DNA from: Aquabacterium lacunae
GTDB taxonomy: Bacteria; Pseudomonadota; Gammaproteobacteria; Burkholderiales; Burkholderiaceae_C
Assembly: GCF_004310865.1 (NCBI RefSeq)
Contig: NZ_SIXI01000003.1
Location: 248,001 to 312,000 of the forward strand
Reading direction: 5' to 3'
Length of the DNA stretch: 64,000 nucleotides
Shown here: positions 1 to 9,605 of the stretch, one piece after another
How the letters are laid out: each line of letters opens with the position of its first letter
How positions within the stretch are numbered: the first letter of the stretch is position 1
The notes under the pieces: model-generated
Databases searched by the model: none
What the model was told of the DNA's origin: nothing
The model's input: the letters and a program-made list of their open reading frames with translations, nothing else
Translations under genes and position numbers: made by a program

Positions 1-3000
1 AGTCCAGCGGCAAGAGCGGGGCCGAGCCCATCACGCCGCCTAGGCCGAGGTTGAAGGCGGGACGGGAGGCGAGCCAAGCACCATTACCAAAAAACAACTC
101 ATCAGAGTAAGCCGAACCATAAGCAACATCAACACCTCGATTAATGACCGAAGAATCATTAAAAACATCATCACCCCCACCAAAAACATTCATCACCGAA
201 GCCGAACCAAAAACAGAGCCAACAGCAGAATATTTCAAACCACTATAACTGGAAGACTGCGCCTGATCACCCCCCAAAACCCCACCAAAAATAGTACCAC
301 CGACTGGCGGATTACCGGAAGTGTCCGTCCTTATAGCCAACCCCGATTCCGTACTGTAATGAGAAATCAATGCATCATAAAAAACACCACGCATTAACCC
401 ATCAGCACCCTTCAAATAAACTCGACCGTACAAATCATCTTTGTACTCAACAGAATACCCATAACAAGAAGTGCAAGCTGCAGCGGCCTGCGAAATAACC
501 AACGTTTGGGACTTAAATTCTGATAAATCATCACCCCAACGACTTGTGTAGTCAACCCCAAAACCGGAGACAGACAGGCCCTTTGCTGAACCCAAAGACC
601 TCTTAACCTCATCAAGAATTAACTGATAACTTCCCAAATCCTCATTATTAGAGTAGTAGTTACTCAAAAGACTACCCAAGACTTCAAAGCTGGATACAAC
701 GCCAGTTTCAGCGTCTACGGCAAAACCTTGGGTAGACAACTTCAACAATATGCCTTGCGAAGACAAAAGACCAACAGGCGGCCTCCCCAAACCCAAAATA
801 CTCAAACCGTGATCATCATCAAGGCCGACAGCTAACGCACCCAACCCCGAAAAAACACCAACAACGACATCATCGGAGGAGAAATAAATTTCAGGAAGCA
901 TACCCCCCAAGTAATTGAGAGGAGAGTTGGAAATTGTTATCTTCGCCACCTTAAGATCATCGGCCAACACTGCAAAATCAGACTCAGAAGACAAATTGTT
1001 GAACAACACCAAATTCTTCGCCTTGATGTCAATCCCATACACCTGCCTCTTGAAACCTCCCCCCTCCAACATCTCATCCTTCCCCCGCGAGAAAATGTTG
1101 TTGCCGAGGTAAAAATCCTCACCCGCCTTGAGCTTGATGTCGCCCCAGGTCACCCCGATGGCCAGGTTGGAGATCAAGTTGCCACTCACGTCCACATCCA
1201 GGCCCGCGCCAGCCTGTGTGCCCAGCAGGTTCAAACCATTGAGCTCGGCCCCCACCCCGCGAATGCTCATGCTGCCGATCAAAGGCAAGCCCGCAGCCGG
1301 TGCGCCTGGTACTGGACCGAACCCGGTTTCACTGCCACCCAAGGCCAGGTTCAAGATCACATTGCCTTGGGTGGATGCCAGGGCCACATGGCTGAAGCCT
1401 TCCATCGCACCCAGGCTGATGTCACCCTTCGCGGTGAACGTGGCTGTCACGCCCGAGTTGGCATCGCCGTTGGCCCATTGCCCTGGCTGGCCCGCCTTTT
1501 CGTACAGCCCGCCCGACAGGGTCACGCCCTGGCTGGCCGCTTGGCCTTCAGCGGGCGCCCAGGCCTGATCGATGCGCCCATTCAGGCTGCTCACCGTGAA
1601 CTCGCCGGTGCGCACACCCACGCTGCCGTTGAGTTGGATGTCGCCTTGTGCGGCCACCAGTGACACGCCACCCGTTTGCGTGGAGCGCACACCGCCCTGC
1701 CCCACCGTCAAGCCACCTTGCGATTGCATGCTGACCAGCCCGGCGGCCTGCACCAGGCCTGCTGCGGTGCTGATCTGGCTGGCACGCACATTCACACCAC
1801 CTTGGCGGGCGTCCATGAAGGCATTGTCCAGCAAGGCAAACGTGCCCAACGCGTTGATGTCAATCTGTGCACCCACCAGGGCACCCGCCAGGTTGACAGG
1901 GCCGCCCGCCTGCATGTTCAGCGCGCCCGCACTCAGCACCAGCTTGTCGGCGGCCAAATTGATCTGCCCACCGGCCTTCAGGAAGACATTGCCTGCCAGC
2001 ACGTGGTTCAACACGTTCAAGTCACCCCGCGTGGCCTCCAGCGTGAGGGTGCCTGTAGGGGCTTGGTCGGTGGCCGAGCGGCCGTCGACCACGGCAGCCA
2101 CCACCAGCCGATCATCGGCTTGCACCATCACATTGGTGCCACGGCGCAAGTTGCGGTTCAGAGTGACCACACTGAGTGCCGACTCGCCCGCCTCGGCCTC
2201 AGCGGCATTGTTCACGATGCGCAGCTTGGCTGGATCCAGCAACAGCTGGCCCGCGCGACCTGAAACAGCAGAAGCGTCCACATCACCGTCGTAAGCCAGC
2301 CGCTCTCGGGCAGAAACCTCCACAAAGCCACCATCACCACCCGTGGCGCCACCCTTGGCCAGCACTTGCCCATCAAACTGGGTCAAAGCATTGGCGTAAA
2401 ACAGGGCCTGGCCCGCGTCACCGCTTTGTTTGGCGCTCACGTCCACAAAAGCGCCACGCGCCACCACCAGCTTTTGCAACGCCATGTCGGGGGCGTCGGC
2501 CATTCGCGCATCCATCAAGACCTGGCCACCACCCTGCTGGCCGGAGGCTAATACCTGGGCTTGCGGACCCAGGTCAATGCCCTTGGCCTGAGCATGCACC
2601 GTGCCGCCTTGCTGTCCTTGCGCTGTCACCCGGCCGTTGAAGTTGATCTGCCCTTGCCCACCAGCCTTGAGGACGATGGTGCCGCCCTGGCGCTCCACTG
2701 CATCCACCGATACGGTGCCCGTGAGATTGATGACGCTGTTCATCACGCGTTGCAGATCAGCCGTGCTCAGTTCGACATGACCGCCCTCGTTTTCGATCTG
2801 ACCGCTGTGGTCCACGCGGCGGTGCAGGTCAAGGTCTTTGGCGGTGGCGGGGTCAATGGCGTAGCTGATCAGCTGGTCACCGTCAAAGTCGACCAACAGC
2901 GTCTCGGCGCCCGCAAGCGCCACCTTGCCCAGCTTGACTTTGATGAGGCCTCGCTGCTCCACCACGGGTGCAGCCAGAACGGCTGCGCCTCCATCGGCCA

Positions 3001-3535
3001 CCCGAATCACGCCTTCGTTGACCACAGAAGCACCGCCCCGCCCTGTGGCGCTCAGTGCATGGCGCCCCGCCATGAAGTCGTCATCGCTCATGGCCAAGGT
3101 GGACAGCATCAGGCCGCCCACGTCCAGCCGCCCTTGCTTGCCAACGATCACACCGTTGGGGTTCAACAAGAAGAACCGCCCGTTGGCCTGGACATGGCCA
3201 TCGATGCGGGAGGCTTCATGGCCCGTGACCCGGCTCAAGAGCGCCGAACGCGCACCCGGCTGCTGCAGCTGGAATGTCTCACCTGCCGCGAGGCCAAAGC
3301 TGGCCCAGTTGACCACGGCTTTGTCGCTGCGCTGCTGCACCAAAGTCGCACCACCTTGAACTGTGACGGTCACATCACCACGCATCAGCACGGGAGCCTG
3401 TGGGGCTGCCTGGGCCTTTGGGCCGGCATGCAGACTGAAGGCCGCCGCACAGCACTGCGCGATCAACAAGGTGAGCAGACGGGGTTGGAACCGTGCCGCG
3501 CGGGCACGACCAGAATCTGTATGGCGTGGCGTCAT
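1..3535 (-). CDS. TpsA-type filamentous hemagglutinin-like exoprotein, 3' end cut by window
   Basis: This is the secreted partner (TpsA) of a two-partner secretion system. The frame is open from the ATG at 3535 to the left edge, giving at least 1178 residues without a stop. An in-frame TGA, which is the stop of the upstream tpsB, lies only eight codons before the start, so the start is well bounded and probably translationally coupled. Residues 1-43 form a long signal peptide with a basic start and a hydrophobic core. A TPS domain follows, with the hallmark NWASF near residue 76 and FFLLNPNGV near 121-129, then glycine-rich repeats expected of a right-handed beta-helix. TpsA proteins pass through TpsB to the cell surface and act as adhesins, cytolysins or contact-dependent toxins. 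Which applies here depends on the C-terminus outside the window. The part below about position 1050 is clearly AT-richer than the rest. Confidence 0.9.
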   Translation of the reverse strand, partial: MTPRHTDSGRARAARFQPRLLTLLIAQCCAAAFSLHAGPKAQAAPQAPVLMRGDVTVTVQGGATLVQQRSDKAVVNWASFGLAAGETFQLQQPGARSALLSRVTGHEASRIDGHVQANGRFFLLNPNGVIVGKQGRLDVGGLMLSTLAMSDDDFMAGRHALSATGRGGASVVNEGVIRVADGGAAVLAAPVVEQRGLIKVKLGKVALAGAETLLVDFDGDQLISYAIDPATAKDLDLHRRVDHSGQIENEGGHVELSTADLQRVMNSVINLTGTVSVDAVERQGGTIVLKAGGQGQINFNGRVTAQGQQGGTVHAQAKGIDLGPQAQVLASGQQGGGQVLMDARMADAPDMALQKLVVARGAFVDVSAKQSGDAGQALFYANALTQFDGQVLAKGGATGGDGGFVEVSARERLAYDGDVDASAVSGRAGQLLLDPAKLRIVNNAAEAEAGESALSVVTLNRNLRRGTNVMVQADDRLVVAAVVDGRSATDQAPTGTLTLEATRGDLNVLNHVLAGNVFLKAGGQINLAADKLVLSAGALNMQAGGPVNLAGALVGAQIDINALGTFALLDNAFMDARQGGVNVRASQISTAAGLVQAAGLVSMQSQGGLTVGQGGVRSTQTGGVSLVAAQGDIQLNGSVGVRTGEFTVSSLNGRIDQAWAPAEGQAASQGVTLSGGLYEKAGQPGQWANGDANSGVTATFTAKGDISLGAMEGFSHVALASTQGNVILNLALGGSETGFGPVPGAPAAGLPLIGSMSIRGVGAELNGLNLLGTQAGAGLDVDVSGNLISNLAIGVTWGDIKLKAGEDFYLGNNIFSRGKDEMLEGGGFKRQVYGIDIKAKNLVLFNNLSSESDFAVLADDLKVAKITISNSPLNYLGGMLPEIYFSSDDVVVGVFSGLGALAVGLDDDHGLSILGLGRPPVGLLSSQGILLKLSTQGFAVDAETGVVSSFEVLGSLLSNYYSNNEDLGSYQLILDEVKRSLGSAKGLSVSGFGVDYTSRWGDDLSEFKSQTLVISQAAAACTSCYGYSVEYKDDLYGRVYLKGADGLMRGVFYDALISHYSTESGLAIRTDTSGNPPVGGTIFGGVLGGDQAQSSSYSGLKYSAVGSVFGSASVMNVFGGGDDVFNDSSVINRGVDVAYGSAYSDELFFGNGAWLASRPAFNLGLGGVMGSAPLLPLD

Positions 3536-3556
3536 GATGTGTTGCGGGGTATCAGG

Positions 3557-5218
3557 TCAAAGCTCAAACGTCAGGCCGGCATAGACCTTGGCGTCTTGGT
3601 CATCGATGGAGGTGGTCGTGTCGGTGTTGGAGCGATGCGCCCACTCGACAAAACCTCGCACGCGTGGGGAGAAATCGAGGCGCAAGCCCAAACCGGCTGA
3701 GCCCAGGTGCTGGTGACCCTGCTGGCTGCGGACACTCCACACCCAGCCAAAATCCTTGAAGGCGTAGGCTGTGAGGGGCTTTCCGCTCACCGAGAAGCCC
3801 TGACGCAACTCGAGCTTGAGGGCGGTGCCTCGGTCTCCTGACAGCACAGACGGGTCATGCCCGCGAAGGAAAGCCTCGCCTCCGAGTGCAAAGGTTTCGG
3901 CCGAAGGCAAACGGTGTGGGGTGTACTGGCTTTGCAGTGCCAGCAAGCCAGACAGGCGGCCCAACAATGGTTGCAAATGCGCGCCGTACACGGTGTACTT
4001 GGTGAACGCAGTGCGGGCCCCCAGTCGCGTCGCCCATTCGTTGTCACGCGCGGAAGAGCCCAGCCCAAGGAAACCTTGGTGGGCATCCACGTCCAGTCGA
4101 GACACACCGCCTGCCAGGTTCACTCGCTCCCAAGTCATCCCCAGCGTGACCTTGCGAATGCGGTCACGCGAAAACCGCTCACCTTCGAACAGTGATTCGC
4201 TGTCATTGGCAGACACCTCAGCGCGCACATCCAGGTTGTGCAGACGAGAGCGCCACATCGGGTAGGACAGGCTGACCGAAGCAGACTGGCTCTCAGTGTT
4301 GACCTTGAACCCTTCCATGCTTTCAGTGCGCGAACGTGTTGCACTGGCGGTCCAAGCCAGTTGCAAGCCTTTTCCACCCAAGGGCACTTGGCCTCCGTAA
4401 GACAGGATGTCAACGTTGCCATTGAGCGAGGTGTTGGTTTGCAATCGGTGCTGGTCCAGCAGTCCCACCACACCTGTCACCCGCCCCACAGCCTCGTAAC
4501 GAACGGGTCCCAAGGCATCGCTGGTGCGGTTGTGCGCGCTGAGGGCACCCGAGGCTGTGCTGCGCTCGCCCACCAACAGCAAGGTCGACGCCCCCGCCGT
4601 GGTTGTCGACGGAGCAAACACAGCGCGCACCTGCACAGCACCGCTCTCGTTCAAAAGCAGCAACTGGCGCTCCAGCAGCGCCAGGGACAGCGGACGCTGC
4701 ACCAACAATGGCTCAACGAAAGGCTGTAAAGCCTCCGTGCTGCTCAAACCTTTGACATCCCAGCTGACCGCATCCACAAACCCTTCAACCACCTGAATAC
4801 GCAGGCTACCGCCATCTGCCTTGAACTGCTGGGGCGGGACGATGGCCTGGGTCAGCACCATGCCGCGGGCTCGGTAAGCGCGGGTCACCATCGATGCCAA
4901 CGCCCAAGCATCAGAAAGTGGTCTCGACTGACCAGTGAAGGCAGGCCAAAGGGCTTTCAGCTCTTCAGCGCTGACGGCTTGATTGCCTTCGAACTGCAAC
5001 TCCTTGAAGTGAACCAGCTGATCAACAGCACCACTGGGTGCTGCGCCTGGGGGAAGCGCCGGAATGCTGATCACGGCCTGCCTGGGGGTCAGGCCCGGTT
5101 CGACCACGATGTCGCGACGCGGATCAGGCGGCAACTCGCGATGGATCTCTGCCAGGGCAGCGGTACTGCACAACGCTGACAAGACCACTGTGAGGGCTCG
5201 TTGAGACTGTAGAAACAT
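3557..5218 (-). CDS. TpsB outer-membrane transporter (FhaC/ShlB/HecB family)
   Basis: This is the Omp85-superfamily translocator that should export the TpsA encoded 21 nt downstream. The chosen ATG gives 553 residues with a clean signal peptide (MFLQSQRAL start, cleavage near ALA-EI). An in-frame ATG at 5251 would add 11 residues without a better ribosome site. Two POTRA domains cover roughly residues 70-225; the first begins near VHFKELQFEGN. A 16-stranded barrel domain follows and ends in TFEL, with a terminal-strand pattern typical of the family. The conserved L6 loop motif, usually VRGY or IRGF, reads LRGH at about residues 451-454, still followed by the expected GDRG. Order tpsB then tpsA on the same strand is the normal arrangement. 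Family assignment is firm; the LRGH variant is the only oddity. Confidence 0.93.
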   Translation of the reverse strand: MFLQSQRALTVVLSALCSTAALAEIHRELPPDPRRDIVVEPGLTPRQAVISIPALPPGAAPSGAVDQLVHFKELQFEGNQAVSAEELKALWPAFTGQSRPLSDAWALASMVTRAYRARGMVLTQAIVPPQQFKADGGSLRIQVVEGFVDAVSWDVKGLSSTEALQPFVEPLLVQRPLSLALLERQLLLLNESGAVQVRAVFAPSTTTAGASTLLLVGERSTASGALSAHNRTSDALGPVRYEAVGRVTGVVGLLDQHRLQTNTSLNGNVDILSYGGQVPLGGKGLQLAWTASATRSRTESMEGFKVNTESQSASVSLSYPMWRSRLHNLDVRAEVSANDSESLFEGERFSRDRIRKVTLGMTWERVNLAGGVSRLDVDAHQGFLGLGSSARDNEWATRLGARTAFTKYTVYGAHLQPLLGRLSGLLALQSQYTPHRLPSAETFALGGEAFLRGHDPSVLSGDRGTALKLELRQGFSVSGKPLTAYAFKDFGWVWSVRSQQGHQHLGSAGLGLRLDFSPRVRGFVEWAHRSNTDTTTSIDDQDAKVYAGLTFEL

Positions 5219-5348
5219 GGAGCGTTCAGAACGAACAGCGAAGAACAACATGAAGATGGCACCAAGCTGTCGCGATGCATTCGCATCGCTTTGACCAAGA
5301 ATGAATGACCGTCAGGACACTGGAAAACCCCGCGGTAACCCCGTCACA

Positions 5349-8300
5349 TCAGCGAACCGTGAAACTTGTCTCGACCGCATCGGCCATGCTCACGGGTGAG
5401 CCCGCGGGCACCACAAGCACCCCAACCACATAGTTGCCCGGCACACGGGTGGTGTACTGGAAGATGGGATTGGTCTCAGGCAAGGTGGGGCCCGTCACGC
5501 CTGCACGCCAGGGCTTGCGTTGTGCCTGGTCGTCATGCAGGCTTCGGTCGTAGTACCAGGCAATGGCACCACCCAGCTGTTCCACCTTCAGGTAGAGGTA
5601 GATGTCCACGGGGCCCTTGGCCAACGTGCCGTCAAGATTCACCTGCACGAGCTCACCCACCACCGGGTTCGGGTTGCTCACCGAAATGGCAACTGCTGTA
5701 GACACGGGCCGCTCATCGACTGGGCTGGGCTGCACAGGGCTTGGGTTGTTGAGGACAACATCTGGCTGCTTGAAAGGCACCAATTGCTCCAATCGCTTGA
5801 GCACCTCGCCCAGCTCATAGGCGCTGGCCTTGCGAGTGGGGTAGAAGCGCCAATCGCCCAGGTGATCTTGCTGGCCATTGACAATGCCCCATTGATAAAG
5901 GCGGTTGGTGACACCCATGTAGTCCTGCTCTGAGGCTTCTGGCGTGCTGCCAAACTCGTCCACTGTGAAGCGCGCACCCTGGGCGACTTGCGGCAAGTTG
6001 GCCGCTTGGACCAGCCTTTGCACCATCAAGGCCATCTCCATGCGCGAAGCTGTCTCGTTGGGGCGGGCCAGTGTGGCGCCTTGGAAGATGCCCAAGCGTT
6101 GGGCTTCAGTCATGCTGGCGTCTTTGGACAGCCCCTTGCTCACACCGAGCGCCATGACCTGGTTGAGAACCTGTTGGCGCGTGACCTGATTGGACAGCTC
6201 CGGATCGTCCGTCTGCGGGGACATCACGAAGTTGTGCGTCGTGAGGTCCAAGGGCTCTTGAACCACTGCGGGCATCGCTGCAGGCGTCGCGTCGCCCTTG
6301 GCGTATGCCCCACCACCGCTGATGAACTTCAGTGGGTCCAACCAAACAGCGCTGAGATCTGTCGGCTTGATCACGTAGCCGCGATTGCCCTTGGGTGTGG
6401 TGTACCGCCCCACGAAAGGTACGGGGCCCCCTTTCGAGTCGAGCACTCGACTGTCCCCTTTTTGAACTTCGAGGTGCAAATGAGGTGGCACCCAGGCGGG
6501 GTTGGCCAACACTGCAATCTGCTGACCAGCCTTGACCTGCTGACCCACCGCGACTTGAGGTTGCGCTGTGTGCACATACACGCTGCGCACATTCAAGGTG
6601 GGGTGCTTGACGATGGTGTACCAACCGAGGGCCCCCGGGTTACCGGGGATGGCCGACGCCACGCGTGTGACCTCGCCGTCGGCAATCGCCCTGACCGGTG
6701 TGCCAGGGGCTCCACGGAAGTCAGTACCGGGGTGATAGCCGTTGTAATTGATGCCCTTGTAGGGCCCCAAGTAACGACCGAAATGCTGAGTCACATCAAT
6801 GCTTGCCAACGGCTGCGTGACGGTGGTGCCTGGAGTGATCAGTGTTTGACCAGAACCACTGACGCTGCCATCAAAAAGCCGTGGATTGCGCAAGTGCCCC
6901 GGATGCTGATCCAGGAACGCCTGAATGTGCTGAGGGGTGATGCTGCGGAAGTCCGTGGTGTGGGCCCAGCCCAATGGCGTGGCACTGTGGTTCGTGCCTG
7001 CAATGCGGTTCATCAACGGGGCGTACTGTGCATACAGGGTCTTGACAGTGGACACCGAAGTTGACTGAGTCGAGTACCTGAACAACTGCGTTTCAAAGTC
7101 ACGAGATTGCCGCATGGACGCACCGAACTGGAACGCTGTAGCGACCACCTGCGGGTAAAAACCCTTCCATTGCGTATTGCGCTTGTTGCTGTCGTAAAGG
7201 CCATAGCCCGTCGCGAAATCCAGACGTTCCTCCAAGTCGGCGCGGGATGTGGAGGTAGTTGAAATGAGTTTCTGCTCGTGCTGGAGTTTGGCCAGCAAGA
7301 ACACAGGGTTCATGTCATTTTCTTTGGCAGCGTGATAAATGATTTCCGCTGGGGACAGCTTGTAGGCATTGCCATCTCGCAATTGCGGATTGTTCACTCG
7401 CTCGTCTCCGGACTGCCACTCCCTCCACTTCGCCAGAGGGTCTGGATTGAAGCCCGTCAAAGCGCTACCGTTGGGAGCGTCAACAACAGGCATCTGGCAT
7501 GCTGGCTTTTGCACCAAAAGTTGAAAGCGAGCGATCTCGCCCCCCCCCTGCGCTTGGGGCCGGTCTTTCACAATCACCTGGTTGCTGTTTGGGTTGATTT
7601 CACAGGTCACCTGATTGACCGATGGTTTCGCATCGTTGCGGCAAAGCGCACCCGGCACATCAATCACCAAACTGGCTGGCAGGCTGTAACCAGACACGGT
7701 GAAAGTGACTGGTTTAGGCTGAGTGCCAGGGCAATCGAGCGGTACTTGGAGCGGGCTGACGCCCGTCACTTTGAGCGGAGTGACCTGCTGACTCAACTTA
7801 TAGGTCGCCGCCACTTGTGGCGCCAAACCATTGACCAACACCTGCACGCCATCCGTGCCCACGACCTCTGCCTTGAAAAAGATCAAACTTTGGCCTCCTG
7901 GCTGTGGCAGCAGGCTGGCACATGACACCGTGCTGCTGGGGTTGGGCTGCCAGTTACCGGAGAAGCTGAAACTTTGAGTGCCAGAGACAGGACGCAACTC
8001 TGTGAAACATGCCGAAGGCCCTGAGAGAGATCTGGTGGCGTGCACCCTCAACGTGCGCAAGTTGCCAGACACATTGACGGTGCCCGTGATGGGACGATCA
8101 ATGCCAGGCTCCTGCACGGTGAAACCGTGCACCTGCACAGCAGGTGAAGGCGGTGCTGGTGCTGGTGCTGGTGCTGGTGCTGGTGCTGGTGCTGGTGCTG
8201 GTGCTGGTGCCGCGAGATTTTTGCCTGCGTAAGCGACCCCTCGCCACATGGCAGGCTCAACCAGCGTTTGGTTTCTGTCACGAACTTCCAGCTTGAAATG

Positions 8301-8651
8301 CACGACGCCAGATGCACCATTCGGCGGCAACGCTGAGGCGCAGGCACGATTGTTCTCGCTGGTCCAGCCTACCCCATTGAAGGCAAAAGTCTTGCTGCCC
8401 GGCGTTTTACTCAAGTCCAGGTAGCAGGCAGCCACCTGATCAGCGCCAGCAGCGTGCACTCGCACCAAGCTGAGCAAGGTTCCCTTGACTTGAAAGCTGC
8501 CTTGAATCGGACCGCCTGCTTGCGCCTGCATGGCCTCAAATGCACTGACGCTGGCAGTTTGGGCCACGGCTGAACCGTGCCCTACTGCAACGACCACTGC
8601 GCCCAAAGAAACGGCCACTCCTATGGTCGGAACATTCATCTTCATTCGCAT
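5349..8651 (-). CDS. exported M23 peptidase with duplicated N-terminal domain and SLH-like repeats
   Basis: A 1100-residue exported protein. The ATG at 8651 is preceded by an AGGTG-like ribosome site, and a signal peptide ends near residue 32 (AVAQ). Two related domains of about 95 residues sit at roughly 35-140 and 172-275, both carrying P-I-x-G, L-RVHA, an AC pair and a CA-LP block. They flank an Ala-Pro linker at 148-167. Around residues 430-520 is a lytic-transglycosylase-like helical region (NPVFLLAKLQHEQ). The M23 lysostaphin-type domain has its zinc ligands in HPGTD (640-644) and HLH (724-726), so it should be an active peptidoglycan endopeptidase. Two SLH-like repeats follow at about 830-985 (LGIFQG, SRMEMALMV, YQWGIVNG), then an Ig-like tail. 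Lying just before tpsB-tpsA, it may open or anchor to the wall for surface display; that role is inference. Confidence 0.8.
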   Translation of the reverse strand: MRMKMNVPTIGVAVSLGAVVVAVGHGSAVAQTASVSAFEAMQAQAGGPIQGSFQVKGTLLSLVRVHAAGADQVAACYLDLSKTPGSKTFAFNGVGWTSENNRACASALPPNGASGVVHFKLEVRDRNQTLVEPAMWRGVAYAGKNLAAPAPAPAPAPAPAPAPAPAPPSPAVQVHGFTVQEPGIDRPITGTVNVSGNLRTLRVHATRSLSGPSACFTELRPVSGTQSFSFSGNWQPNPSSTVSCASLLPQPGGQSLIFFKAEVVGTDGVQVLVNGLAPQVAATYKLSQQVTPLKVTGVSPLQVPLDCPGTQPKPVTFTVSGYSLPASLVIDVPGALCRNDAKPSVNQVTCEINPNSNQVIVKDRPQAQGGGEIARFQLLVQKPACQMPVVDAPNGSALTGFNPDPLAKWREWQSGDERVNNPQLRDGNAYKLSPAEIIYHAAKENDMNPVFLLAKLQHEQKLISTTSTSRADLEERLDFATGYGLYDSNKRNTQWKGFYPQVVATAFQFGASMRQSRDFETQLFRYSTQSTSVSTVKTLYAQYAPLMNRIAGTNHSATPLGWAHTTDFRSITPQHIQAFLDQHPGHLRNPRLFDGSVSGSGQTLITPGTTVTQPLASIDVTQHFGRYLGPYKGINYNGYHPGTDFRGAPGTPVRAIADGEVTRVASAIPGNPGALGWYTIVKHPTLNVRSVYVHTAQPQVAVGQQVKAGQQIAVLANPAWVPPHLHLEVQKGDSRVLDSKGGPVPFVGRYTTPKGNRGYVIKPTDLSAVWLDPLKFISGGGAYAKGDATPAAMPAVVQEPLDLTTHNFVMSPQTDDPELSNQVTRQQVLNQVMALGVSKGLSKDASMTEAQRLGIFQGATLARPNETASRMEMALMVQRLVQAANLPQVAQGARFTVDEFGSTPEASEQDYMGVTNRLYQWGIVNGQQDHLGDWRFYPTRKASAYELGEVLKRLEQLVPFKQPDVVLNNPSPVQPSPVDERPVSTAVAISVSNPNPVVGELVQVNLDGTLAKGPVDIYLYLKVEQLGGAIAWYYDRSLHDDQAQRKPWRAGVTGPTLPETNPIFQYTTRVPGNYVVGVLVVPAGSPVSMADAVETSFTVR
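8152..8210. repeat. hexanucleotide tandem repeat (GGTGCT) encoding Ala-Pro linker
   Basis: Nine exact copies of GGTGCT plus a partial tenth lie inside the M23 peptidase gene and encode an alternating Ala-Pro stretch in the periplasmic linker. The unit is a multiple of three, so slippage would change linker length without breaking the frame. Confidence 0.95.
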
Positions 8652-8690
8652 ATCACACACCTGTTCATTTGTTTGGCAAAGAGCCGATAC

Positions 8691-9590
8691 TCACCGTTGG
8701 CGATGGGCGATCGAAATCTCCTGTGAAACGATGGCTGAGCCGCCATTGGCTTCGACCGCATAAAAACTCTGCCCAGGGGTGTCTTGCCGATAGACCGGAG
8801 CGCTCGCAGCGTGTGGACTGCCACCCTGCTCTCGCACGGTCAGACGCAAACGCTCGACACCGGTGTCTCCAGAGAATTCGTACGCTGAGTGACCGAGGGG
8901 CAGCACCATCTCTGCACCTGCTACCAAAAGCACCTGATCGACGCCGGCCTTCGGGAACAACTGCTTGACTCGACCAGACGGCGCCTGATGCTGTACTTCC
9001 AAGGCACCCGAGTAGGTGGACTGGATCTTCAGCTTGATCTTCTCGCCGGCATAGAACGGCTGGCCAAGAGACCGCTCTTCAAGGACCTGTCCACGGTCAT
9101 CGACGATGAGCGCGCTGACCCGAATGCCTTGATAGTTGAAGGCCCCTGAAGCCGTCTGAATCAAGGGTGTGAGCAAAGGCTGATCTGTTGTGACGATACT
9201 GTTCAAGCGGCCTTGGGCTACCTGCGCTGCCTGCTGGATTGACTGCCCTACCAACATGCAACCCGAACGCACCAACTCATCACGCACTGCTTGGGAGACG
9301 CTTGCGGGGCGGGGGACTGCGGCGTAGCAGGGTGAGCTTCGACCTGCAGCCACGTCTGAGGTGCTTGGAAAAACCCGGTTCAGCATCGCCTGAGCACCCG
9401 CCGCGACCACGTTGCTCAAAACAGCAGAGACGATGCCGGCCACCATCTTGGGGGCAGCATCAGACACACTCGCGCCATGTTCGGAGTCTGAGGCAGCACC
9501 TGCCGGGGCCTGAAGCAACGCGACACAAGCGACCGCAATCAAACATGGAGTCCATGCTCTTTGCGGAAAGGGCAAGCCAGTCTGTTTCAT
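8691..9590 (-). CDS. secreted DUF4384-type protein
   Basis: A 299-residue exported protein. The ATG at 9590 has an AAGGA ribosome site 8 nt upstream, and the signal peptide ends near AGAA (about residue 33). The C-terminal half shows the DUF4384 pattern: FYAGEKIKLKI, then a Gly-Leu turn, LFP, a LPLGHSAYEF block and a final glycine-glutamate-arginine-leucine strand (about residues 178-275). This domain is common in proteins co-encoded with, or fused to, bacterial caspase-like proteases, and a caspase-like gene heads this operon. The N-terminal 150 residues are unrecognised; they hold two cysteines (CYAAVP and SGCMLVG) that could form a disulfide. It starts 15 nt after the next DUF4384 gene and shares that gene's overall design. 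No enzymatic motif is visible. Confidence 0.7.
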   Translation of the reverse strand: MKQTGLPFPQRAWTPCLIAVACVALLQAPAGAASDSEHGASVSDAAPKMVAGIVSAVLSNVVAAGAQAMLNRVFPSTSDVAAGRSSPCYAAVPRPASVSQAVRDELVRSGCMLVGQSIQQAAQVAQGRLNSIVTTDQPLLTPLIQTASGAFNYQGIRVSALIVDDRGQVLEERSLGQPFYAGEKIKLKIQSTYSGALEVQHQAPSGRVKQLFPKAGVDQVLLVAGAEMVLPLGHSAYEFSGDTGVERLRLTVREQGGSPHAASAPVYRQDTPGQSFYAVEANGGSAIVSQEISIAHRQR

Positions 9591-9605
9591 GAATTGATCC
9601 TTGCG

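Noticed and set aside
2561-3700. 379-codon plus-strand frame, and others opposite tpsA
   Set aside because: The minus strand is open for at least 1178 codons with clear TPS-domain motifs; the plus-strand frames are shadows.
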